A DNA stretch of 11,365 nt from TMED27 sp045106175 (lineage in GTDB: Bacteria > Pseudomonadota > Alphaproteobacteria > Micavibrionales > Micavibrionaceae). Below, in pieces: positions 1 to 5,839 of this stretch (its first letter is position 1; each line of letters opens with the position of its first letter). The stretch spans positions 1 to 11,365 of the forward strand of contig JBGCEF010000041.1 of NCBI GenBank assembly GCA_045106175.1, written 5' to 3'. The position numbers were made by a program, and so were the translations under genes. The notes beneath the pieces were generated by a model. It worked only from the letters and a program-made list of their open reading frames with translations, ran no database searches and was not told where the DNA came from.

Positions 1-330
1 GGAGAGCGCGGAGAAGCGCTTTCGGGTGGTCAAAGGCAGGCTGTGGCGATTGCGCGTTCATTGCTTTATGATCCGCCGATTTTGGTTTTGGATGAGCCGA
101 CGGCATCGATGGACCCGGCATCAGAAAATCGTTTGCGTAAACGCTTAGAGGCGATTTGTGAGAATAAGACGGCCATTTTGATTACGCATAAGGGGTCTAT
201 GTTGAGCCTTGTTAATAAATTGATTCTGATTGATCGTGGTCAGCTTGTTGCATATGGGCCGAAAGATGAAGTTATTCGTAAGTTGCAAGCGCGCCAATAC
301 GGTTCTAGTGCAGAGAATACGCAGGTGTAA
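1..330 (+). CDS. Type I secretion system ABC ATPase, C-terminal fragment (LssB/LapB-like)
   Basis: This is the C-terminal end of the nucleotide-binding domain of an ABC exporter; about 109 residues are visible and the gene begins upstream of the window. Reading frame 1 opens directly with the ABC signature LSGGQRQ (visible residues 7-13). Walker B ILVLDEPT follows at 27-34, then the D-loop SMD at 36-38 and the H-loop histidine in ITHK at about 63. The tail, with GQLVAYGPKDEVI, resembles the LssB family of type I secretion ATPases, which pair with HlyD-type adaptors and export large proteins such as RTX adhesins straight from cytoplasm to outside. The downstream HlyD-type gene overlaps its stop (TAATG), which supports a secretion role over a lipid or drug exporter. 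The Walker A, membrane domain and any N-terminal peptidase-like domain lie outside the window. ABC family is certain; the LssB subtype is inferred from pattern and context. Confidence 0.93.
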   Translation, partial: GERGEALSGGQRQAVAIARSLLYDPPILVLDEPTASMDPASENRLRKRLEAICENKTAILITHKGSMLSLVNKLILIDRGQLVAYGPKDEVIRKLQARQYGSSAENTQV

Positions 331-1787
331 TGATGGCAGATGATCCAAAACAGAAAAAGAAAGCGCAAAAAAAGAAGGCTTCTAAGAATAAACCTTCTGC
401 GCCTGTTGATGATAATATCACCATCAATGATGCCGCTGAATGGCAGGCGGTTCGTGAGAATTGGGCGCGTGAAAAAGCCGGTACAATTAAAGCGCATGCC
501 TTAAAGACGTTTGATACTGATGATGATTTACCGTTGTCGAAACATATTTTGATGATGTCTATCATTGCGTTTTGGATTGTCATGGGTGTTTGGGCGAATT
601 TTGCCAAGCTTGATGAAGTGACGCGCGGAGATGGTAAAGTTATTCCATCTCTAAGTGTACAAGCGTTGCAGAGTTTGGAAGCGGGTATTGTTGATGAATT
701 CCTTGTGAGAGAAGGTGATGAAGTAAAGAAGGGGCAAGTGCTTGTTCGTTTGAATGCGATTGAGGCATCATCCGATTTGGGGGCGAATGAGTCGCGTTAT
801 CTTGGGTTGCTTGCTTCGATTACTCGCCTACAGGCTGAGGCTGAAGGTAAGGGGACTATTGATTTTCCTGAGGAGGTAATGAAAAAAGCGCCGCAGAGTG
901 TGACAGAAGAGATCAATACGTTTCGCGCGAATCGTCAATCGCTAGATACGCAGTTGAATGTCTTGATGCAACAGGTTGCACAGCGTGAGCAAGAAGTTCG
1001 TGAATTATCTGGTCGTATTTCAGATACGCGTGGTGTTTTGAATTTGCAAAAGCAAGAAAAAGCGATGGTAGAGCCCCTTGTTGCCAAGGGTTCTGCACCG
1101 CGGATGGAGCTTTTGCAGCTTGAGCGTTCGATTAAAGAGCGTCAGACCGAATTAAACGGATTTTCATCGAGCCTGCCGCGTGCACGTTCAGCGGTGAGTG
1201 AGGCCAAAGCGCGCATTAATGAAATTGAGTCGAATGCTAAAGCGCAAGCGCAGACAGAGCTTTCGGCGCGTCTTATTGAGATGAATGAGATTAAGGAGCG
1301 TTTATCTGCGTTGACGGAGCGTAAGACGCGTACAGAGATTAAATCACCAGTTGATGGGACTATTCAAGAAATTACGGTGAATACGATTGGTGGCGTTATC
1401 CGCCCCGGTGAGGATTTGATTAAGATTGTTCCGAAAGATGACAAGCTTGTCATTGAAGCAGAAATTCGTCCGTCTGACCGTGCGTTTATTTATCCGGGGC
1501 AAAAAGCGATTGTGAAGCTGACAGCGTATGATTTTTCGATTTATGGTGGTTTGAATGCTGAATTGATTAGTATTTCTGCGGATACGTTTGAGGATCAGGA
1601 AGGTAATAGCTTTTTCCAAGTGAAATTACGTACGACTGAGACTGAGTTAAAGCGCAAAGGTGAAATCTTACCGATTGAAATTGGTATGGTTGCGACAGTC
1701 GATATTTTGACGGGTGAAAAAACGATCATGCAGTATCTTTTAAAACCGTTCATAAAGACGCTAGACAATGCGTTAAGCGAGCGTTAA
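330..1787 (+). CDS. HlyD-family type I secretion membrane fusion protein
   Basis: This is the periplasmic adaptor that links the inner-membrane ABC ATPase to an outer-membrane TolC-like channel. The 485 residues are a usual length for the type I secretion HlyD group. In order: a lysine-rich cytoplasmic tail (1-70, with KKK runs at about 9-16); one membrane anchor (about 73-90); a first biotinyl-lipoyl half (about 105-145, with EAGIVDEFLVREGDEVKKGQ); and a long charged coiled-coil hairpin (about 190-335). A second lipoyl half (KSPVDGTIQEI, 338-348) and a beta-barrel domain (about 370-460, ending IEIGMVATVDILTG) complete it. The start ATG at 330 overlaps the ATPase stop, so translation is probably coupled. 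A second ATG at 333 is equally possible, and the weak AGGTG at 323-327 is better spaced for it. Exported substrate and outer-membrane partner are not in the window. Confidence 0.95.
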   Translation: MMADDPKQKKKAQKKKASKNKPSAPVDDNITINDAAEWQAVRENWAREKAGTIKAHALKTFDTDDDLPLSKHILMMSIIAFWIVMGVWANFAKLDEVTRGDGKVIPSLSVQALQSLEAGIVDEFLVREGDEVKKGQVLVRLNAIEASSDLGANESRYLGLLASITRLQAEAEGKGTIDFPEEVMKKAPQSVTEEINTFRANRQSLDTQLNVLMQQVAQREQEVRELSGRISDTRGVLNLQKQEKAMVEPLVAKGSAPRMELLQLERSIKERQTELNGFSSSLPRARSAVSEAKARINEIESNAKAQAQTELSARLIEMNEIKERLSALTERKTRTEIKSPVDGTIQEITVNTIGGVIRPGEDLIKIVPKDDKLVIEAEIRPSDRAFIYPGQKAIVKLTAYDFSIYGGLNAELISISADTFEDQEGNSFFQVKLRTTETELKRKGEILPIEIGMVATVDILTGEKTIMQYLLKPFIKTLDNALSER

Positions 1788-1796
1788 TTTCCATTT

Positions 1797-3737
1797 ATGG
1801 AACAAGCAGCAGAACAATCAATTAATGTAACTTTACCCGATGGCGCGCAGCGTAGCTTTGCTTCGGGTGTAACGGGTTTGGATATTGCCAAAGATATTTC
1901 TAGCTCATTAGCGAAAAGTGCGATTGCCATTCGTATTCACGGTGAGCTTTGTGATTTGTCATTGCCGATTACGGGGGATGCCGATATTGCGATTGTTACG
2001 CGTAAAGATGATGAAGCATTAGAGATGATTCGTCATGATTGTGCCCATGTGATGGCGGAAGCAGTGCAGACTTTGTTTCCGGGCACTCAGGTAACGATTG
2101 GTCCAAATATTGAGAATGGTTTCTTTTATGATTTTGCACGTGATGAGCCATTTAGTGATTCTGATTTTGAAGCCATTGAGAAGGAAATGCGCAAAATTGT
2201 AGAGCGCGGCGATCGATTTACCCGTGAGGTGTGGGATCGAGCGGAAGCAATTTCTTATTTTCAAGATAAGGGCGAGGCGTACAAGGCTAAGCTGATTGAA
2301 GATTTACCTGAGGGTGAGGATATTAAGATCTATCGTCAGGGTGGATGGTTAGATTTGTGTCGTGGACCACATATGCAAAGCACGAAACAGGTTGGAACGG
2401 CGTTTAAGCTTTTGAAAGTTGCTGGTGCGTATTGGCGCGGTGATAGTAACAATGCAATGCTAACTCGAATTTATGGGACGGCTTGGAGAGATGACAAAGA
2501 GCTGAAAGCTTATTTGACGCAGATTGAAGAAGCAGAAGCGCGTGATCACCGTAAATTAGCGAATGAAATGGATCTTTTCCATTTTCAGGATGAAGCGCCG
2601 GGACAAGTGTTTTGGCACCATAATGGTTGGGTGATGTATACCGCGTTGATGGATTATATGCGCCGAAAAGTCAGAGCATCGGGTTATCAGGAGATTAATA
2701 CGCCGCAATTATTGGATGCGCGTTTTTGGAAGGCCTCTGGTCACTGGGATAAATACCGTGAAAATATGTTTATTTTTGGCGAGGAAAATGATGAGAATCC
2801 TGCGGCTTTAAAACCGATGAGTTGCCCGGGTGGAGCGCAGGTTTATAAGGCGGCGCTTAGGAGTTATCGCGAGCTTCCTCTTAGGCTTGCGGAGTTTGGT
2901 CATGTGTTTCGTCAGGAGCCATCGGGTGCGCGTCACGGTTTGATGCGCGTGCAGGCCTTTACGCAGGACGATGCGCATATTTTCTGTACACATGAGCAGC
3001 TTGAAGATGAAGTTGTGAAGATGTGTGAGCTGATTCGTGATGTGTATCAAGATTTGGGCATTGCAGATGATATTACGATTAATTTTTCTACGCGTCCTGA
3101 TCAGAGAATCGGGAGTGAAGAAGATTGGGATCGCGCAGAAGATGCATTACGAAAAGTTCTTGATCGTCTTGATATGAAATGGGTTTTAAATGAGGGTGAT
3201 GGAGCGTTTTACGCACCGAAGCTTGATTTTATCCTGAGGGATGCGATTGGACGCCAGTGGCAATGCGGTACAGTGCAAGTTGATATGAATATGCCAGATC
3301 GTTTGGATCTTCAATATGTTGGTGATGATAATGAGCGTCATGCGCCGCATATGGTGCATCGTGCGATTTTAGGCTCGGTTGAACGCTTCCTTGGTGTTCT
3401 GATTGAGCATTACGCGGGTAAACTCCCACTTTGGCTTGCGCCAGTGCAGTGTGTTGTCGCGACTATTACAGCGTCTGCGGATGATTATGCGAATGAGATC
3501 TATGAAGAGCTGAAAGCGGCGGGTGTACGTGTTAAATTAGACGTACGTAATGAGAAGATTAATTATAAGGTGCGTGAGCATTCGTTGGCGAAGGTTCCTA
3601 ATCTTTTTGTTGTTGGTGCACGTGAGGCTGAAGAGTCAAGTGTCGCTATTCGTCGTTTGGGCAGCAAGGCACAAGATGTGAAAGCATTCGATGAGGCGTT
3701 GGCCGAAATCGTTGAAAATGCGAAAGCACCGTTTTAA
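1797..3737 (+). CDS. thrS: Threonyl-tRNA synthetase
   Basis: This cytoplasmic class II synthetase charges tRNA-Thr with threonine and edits mischarged serine. Its 646 residues match the usual bacterial length of about 640. Domains in order: TGS (about 8-68); the editing domain with its HxxxH (H80, H84) and the CRGPH pair (C188, H192); the catalytic core (about 250-540); and the anticodon-binding domain (about 546-646). The zinc ligands are C343 in MSCPGG, H394 in DDAH and H521 in HMVHRAILGS. Motif 2 is FRQEPSG (371-377). All key residues are present, so it should be active. The ATG at 1797 is the only sensible start: the in-frame TAA of the preceding gene lies three codons upstream, and the next ATG would remove the TGS domain. 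I see no clear Shine-Dalgarno and no leader structure, so expression may depend on upstream transcription. Confidence 0.98.
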   Translation: MEQAAEQSINVTLPDGAQRSFASGVTGLDIAKDISSSLAKSAIAIRIHGELCDLSLPITGDADIAIVTRKDDEALEMIRHDCAHVMAEAVQTLFPGTQVTIGPNIENGFFYDFARDEPFSDSDFEAIEKEMRKIVERGDRFTREVWDRAEAISYFQDKGEAYKAKLIEDLPEGEDIKIYRQGGWLDLCRGPHMQSTKQVGTAFKLLKVAGAYWRGDSNNAMLTRIYGTAWRDDKELKAYLTQIEEAEARDHRKLANEMDLFHFQDEAPGQVFWHHNGWVMYTALMDYMRRKVRASGYQEINTPQLLDARFWKASGHWDKYRENMFIFGEENDENPAALKPMSCPGGAQVYKAALRSYRELPLRLAEFGHVFRQEPSGARHGLMRVQAFTQDDAHIFCTHEQLEDEVVKMCELIRDVYQDLGIADDITINFSTRPDQRIGSEEDWDRAEDALRKVLDRLDMKWVLNEGDGAFYAPKLDFILRDAIGRQWQCGTVQVDMNMPDRLDLQYVGDDNERHAPHMVHRAILGSVERFLGVLIEHYAGKLPLWLAPVQCVVATITASADDYANEIYEELKAAGVRVKLDVRNEKINYKVREHSLAKVPNLFVVGAREAEESSVAIRRLGSKAQDVKAFDEALAEIVENAKAPF

Positions 3738-4174
3738 TGGCCTTGCCATGGAGTGTATATGCTTGTCTTGTCGTTTTTGGCGCGACTGGTATCCATTTTT
3801 TCTCAAAACTTGCAAAAGATAGTATTGATCCAGTTGTTGCTCTCACGTTTACGATGCTTGCTGGGCTTATTCTTTCTCTCTGTTTTTTGCCATTTGCAAA
3901 ATCTTCATTTGTTGATGCTTTGTCGCATACAAGGGGTATTTTATTTTATGCGCTTGTTGGTGTGTCGATTGTTATTGCGAATTTGGGTATTTTTTGGATG
4001 TTTCAGGCGGGTGCGCCGATGAGCGTTGCAACGCCGATTGTTCGCTCGGCGCCCGCTATTTTTGCGATTTTTTTGGGTGTGTTGTTTTTTCAAGAGACAT
4101 TGAAGATGCATCATATTTTAGGATTGTTGCTTGCGGCGAGCGGTTTCTTTTTGCTGACAAAGAGTTATCAGTGA
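3737..4174 (+). CDS. Half-size EamA/DMT-type membrane protein
   Basis: This is a 145-residue integral membrane protein of the drug/metabolite transporter superfamily. It holds one EamA-like repeat instead of the usual two. I see about five hydrophobic segments: 5-22, 33-52, 66-88, 97-118 and 124-141. The pattern IVRSAPAIFAIFLGVLFFQE followed by a short polar loop and GLLLAASGFFLL is the typical end of an EamA repeat. No second repeat follows, and the stop at 4172-4174 lies in clean non-coding sequence, so it does not look like a broken full-length gene. Half-size members would be expected to work as dimers, by analogy with small multidrug resistance proteins. Its ATG shares a base with the thrS stop (TAATG) and lacks a good Shine-Dalgarno, which suggests coupling to thrS. 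Substrate is unknown. Confidence 0.85.
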   Translation: MALPWSVYACLVVFGATGIHFFSKLAKDSIDPVVALTFTMLAGLILSLCFLPFAKSSFVDALSHTRGILFYALVGVSIVIANLGIFWMFQAGAPMSVATPIVRSAPAIFAIFLGVLFFQETLKMHHILGLLLAASGFFLLTKSYQ

Positions 4175-4216
4175 TTGCTAAAGTATAGTGTTGCGAATCC
4201 CTTGATAGACAATGAC

Positions 4217-4245
4217 TTGACAATAGTTGGGGTCATGTTAATGAT
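4217..4245 (+). promoter_or_regulatory. Predicted sigma70-type promoter for infC
   Basis: A perfect TTGACA (4217-4222) is followed after 17 bases by AATGAT (4240-4245), which matches four of six -10 consensus positions. It lies in the 127-bp gap between the EamA-type gene and infC, the only sizeable gap on the plus strand. The gap shows no clear intrinsic terminator, so readthrough from thrS may also contribute. The predicted start point would leave a leader of roughly 50 bases before infC. Confidence 0.55.
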
Positions 4246-4287
4246 TTCACAATAAATAAATATTACGATAAAGATGCTGTAACAATT

Positions 4288-4293
4288 AAGGAG
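4288..4293 (+). promoter_or_regulatory. Shine-Dalgarno that decides the infC start
   Basis: AAGGAG is a near-perfect anti-16S match. It lies 8 bases before the in-frame ATC at 4302 but 20 bases before the first in-frame ATG at 4314. Normal spacing is about 5-10 bases, so it favours ATC initiation. An in-frame TAA at 4287-4289 overlaps the motif and rules out any earlier start. Confidence 0.8.
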
Positions 4294-4301
4294 ACAAGCC
4301 A

Positions 4302-4856
4302 ATCGCCAGACCAATGAACGACCCGCGCGCGCCGAGAAAGAACAGAGGGCCGCGTATTAACGAAGATATTTTAGCGGACGAGATTCGCGTTGTTGGTGCA
4401 GATGGCGAGATGGCAGGTGTCATGAGCGTTTCGGAAGGTGTGAAGTTAGCGCGGGAGTCTGGCTTGGACCTTGTTGAAGTTTCCCCGAATGCATCGCCGC
4501 CAGTTTGTAAGATCCTTGATTTTGGTAAGTATAAGTACGAGCAGCAGAAGAAGGCATCGGAAGCCCGTAAGAAACAGAAAACCGCAGATGTTAAAGAAGT
4601 TAAGATTCGTCCTGGTATTGAAGAGCATGATTATCAGGTGAAAATGCGAAATGCGCGCAAGTTTTTGACCAATGGAGACAAGGTTAAGGTGACAATGCGT
4701 TTTCGTGGCCGTGAAATGGCGCACCAAGATATTGGTTTTAATTTGCTGAAACGCATGATCGAAGAATTAGATGATGTTGGCAAGGTTGATTTGGCGCCAA
4801 AAATGGAAGGCCGCCAAATTATTATGGTACTTTCAGCGGAAAGTGATAAGAGCTAA
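4302..4856 (+). CDS. infC: Translation initiation factor IF-3, probable ATC start
   Basis: IF3 binds the 30S subunit, keeps it apart from 50S, and checks the initiator tRNA and start codon. The protein is 184 residues from ATC, or 180 from ATG at 4314. The N-terminal domain carries GPRINEDI and GLDLVEVSPNASPPVCKILD. A lysine-rich linker follows (KKASEARKKQK). The C-terminal domain carries VKEVKIRPGIEEHDY, VTMRFRGREMAHQ and KMEGRQIIMVL. All are IF3 hallmarks. I place the start at ATC (reading ARPMNDP after the first residue) because AAGGAG sits 8 bases before it. Escherichia coli infC uses AUU and Myxococcus infC uses AUC, which lets IF3 repress its own synthesis; the same feedback is inferred here. 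rpmI and rplT do not follow, as is common in alphaproteobacteria. Identity is near certain; the start is the less certain part. Confidence 0.96.
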   Translation: MARPMNDPRAPRKNRGPRINEDILADEIRVVGADGEMAGVMSVSEGVKLARESGLDLVEVSPNASPPVCKILDFGKYKYEQQKKASEARKKQKTADVKEVKIRPGIEEHDYQVKMRNARKFLTNGDKVKVTMRFRGREMAHQDIGFNLLKRMIEELDDVGKVDLAPKMEGRQIIMVLSAESDKS

Positions 4857-4861
4857 ATACT

Positions 4862-5404
4862 TTGATTGTTTTTAGCCTTCCTTCAGATCACCCTCTTTCT
4901 TATATTCAAATTGTTGGCTATATCGGCATGGCGCTAGGTATTTTTGTATTTTTGCAAAGAGACGATCGGCGCCTGAAGCTGTCTATGGTGGTTATGACCG
5001 CGGTCATGGTCATTCATTTTGTGCTTTTGGGGCGTTATGTCGCGGCGATATCTGCAGCGTCTGCGGGGTCTCGGGCCGGTTTATCGCTTATTCCGTTTGT
5101 CATGCGTCATCGGCATTATTTTGCAGCCTTCTTTGTTGTTTTAACCTGTGTCTTGGGTGTTGTTACATATTCTGAATGGTTTGATAGCCTGCCATTTATG
5201 GCGGCGTTGCTTGGGACGTATTCGTTTTTTTACCTCAAAGGTTTGTGGTTGCGATGTTCGTTGTTAGTCGGCGGGACATTTTGGTTATTGCATAACATTA
5301 TGGCGCTGTCTTATGGCCCAGCTGTTATGGAGGTGTTTATCCTATCGGCTAATGCGTATACAATTTTTATATTATTACATGAGCGTAAAAAAACCGCAGT
5401 TTGA
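4862..5404 (+). CDS. YgjV-family inner membrane protein
   Basis: This is a 180-residue polytopic membrane protein of unknown function, matching by eye the YgjV (Imp-YgjV) family of small inner-membrane proteins. Hydrophobic segments lie at about 13-31, 39-57, 60-80, 86-102, 108-127, 131-148 and 152-171. The C-terminal pattern WLLHNIMALSYGPAVMEVF followed by a last helix is the most family-like part. It is read from TTG at 4862: AAGAG (4848-4852) stands 9 bases upstream, an in-frame TAA at 4847-4849 blocks earlier starts, and the next ATG (codon 23) would cut into the first helix. It begins 5 bases after infC, so the two are probably co-transcribed. The stop TGA lies in the loop of the terminator hairpin. 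Assignment is from pattern recall, with no alignment. Confidence 0.8.
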   Translation: MIVFSLPSDHPLSYIQIVGYIGMALGIFVFLQRDDRRLKLSMVVMTAVMVIHFVLLGRYVAAISAASAGSRAGLSLIPFVMRHRHYFAAFFVVLTCVLGVVTYSEWFDSLPFMAALLGTYSFFYLKGLWLRCSLLVGGTFWLLHNIMALSYGPAVMEVFILSANAYTIFILLHERKKTAV

Positions 5405-5416
5405 CCCGCGGTTTTT
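5387..5416. terminator. Predicted bidirectional intrinsic terminator
   Basis: AAAAACCGC (5389-5397) pairs with GCGGTTTTT (5408-5416) around a 10-base loop. Seven A (5387-5393) on the left become a seven-U tail for minus-strand transcripts, and five T on the right serve plus-strand transcripts. It sits between two convergent genes, 30 bases past the trxA stop, and the YgjV stop codon (5402-5404) is inside the loop. It should end both transcripts. Confidence 0.82.
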
Positions 5417-5446
5417 ATTAATTGGCTTCGTTGTAAAAAAGAAGGC

Positions 5447-5767
5447 TTAAACGTTACCTTCGACCCATTCAGCAAGCTGCGATTTTGGCATGCCGCCGAC
5501 TTTTGTATCAACAAGCTCCCCGCCTTTGAAAATCATTAATGTGGGTACACCGCGAACGCCGTACTTTGCAGGGGCTTCAGGGGCGTCTTCGATATTGATT
5601 TTCACGACTTTGACTTTGCCAGCCATATCATCGGCGAGTGCATCAACGATAGGCGTGAGTTGTTTACATGGTCCGCACCATTCAGCCCAAAAATCTACCA
5701 AGACTGGCTCATCTGATTTTAAGACTTCATCTTCGAAATTTGTATCTGTTACTGCGACGCTGCTCAT
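5447..5767 (-). CDS. trxA: Thioredoxin 1
   Basis: This small cytoplasmic dithiol oxidoreductase reduces protein disulfides and is itself reduced by thioredoxin reductase. At 106 residues it has the standard single-domain length and no signal peptide. The active site WCGPC lies at residues 30-34 (C31, C34), preceded by VLVDFWAE with the buried aspartate D25. The cis-proline P75 is in RGVPTLMIF, and the glycine pair at 91-92 is in place. The ATG is supported by GAGAGGA (5774-5780 on this strand), 6 bases upstream. It lies downstream of addA in the same direction, an arrangement common in alphaproteobacteria, but has what looks like its own promoter. The usual next gene in many relatives, folC, is absent; a converging gene lies there instead. 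Confidence 0.98.
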   Translation of the reverse strand: MSSVAVTDTNFEDEVLKSDEPVLVDFWAEWCGPCKQLTPIVDALADDMAGKVKVVKINIEDAPEAPAKYGVRGVPTLMIFKGGELVDTKVGGMPKSQLAEWVEGNV

Positions 5768-5773
5768 CGTTAT

Positions 5774-5780
5774 TCCTCTC
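5774..5780 (-). promoter_or_regulatory. Ribosome binding site of trxA
   Basis: Read on the minus strand, GAGAGGA stands 6 bases before the trxA ATG. It is among the better Shine-Dalgarno sequences in the window and fits a highly translated gene. Confidence 0.75.
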
Positions 5781-5800
5781 GGTTAAAAATTAATGTCTTA

Positions 5801-5828
5801 ACTATGGTTAATATTCGTATGAGGTCAA
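5801..5828 (-). promoter_or_regulatory. Predicted promoter for trxA
   Basis: In the 72-bp addA-trxA gap, minus-strand TTGACC (5828-5823) is followed after 16 bases by CATAGT (5806-5801), four of six -10 matches. It would give a leader of about 30 bases and let trxA be expressed above the level of addBA. This is a by-eye match to consensus only. Confidence 0.45.
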
Positions 5829-5839
5829 GGTTTGGTTAC

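Noticed and set aside
3753..4188. Two extra plus-strand frames (3753-4022 and 3994-4188) within the EamA-type gene
   Set aside because: The frame read from 3737 gives clean alternating membrane helices with an EamA pattern; the other frames give cysteine- and arginine-rich shadows.
4195..4199. GAATC, a CcrM-type GANTC methylation site upstream of the infC promoter
   Set aside because: A single five-base match is expected by chance in a gap of this size, and it does not overlap the -35 or -10 element.
4236..4284. TGTTA and TAACA inverted pair in the infC leader
   Set aside because: Five-base arms almost 40 bases apart are too weak to call a leader structure or riboswitch.
5490..5786. A 98-codon plus-strand frame opposite trxA
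   Set aside because: It is the reverse of the thioredoxin coding sequence, including its active-site region, and shows no family features.
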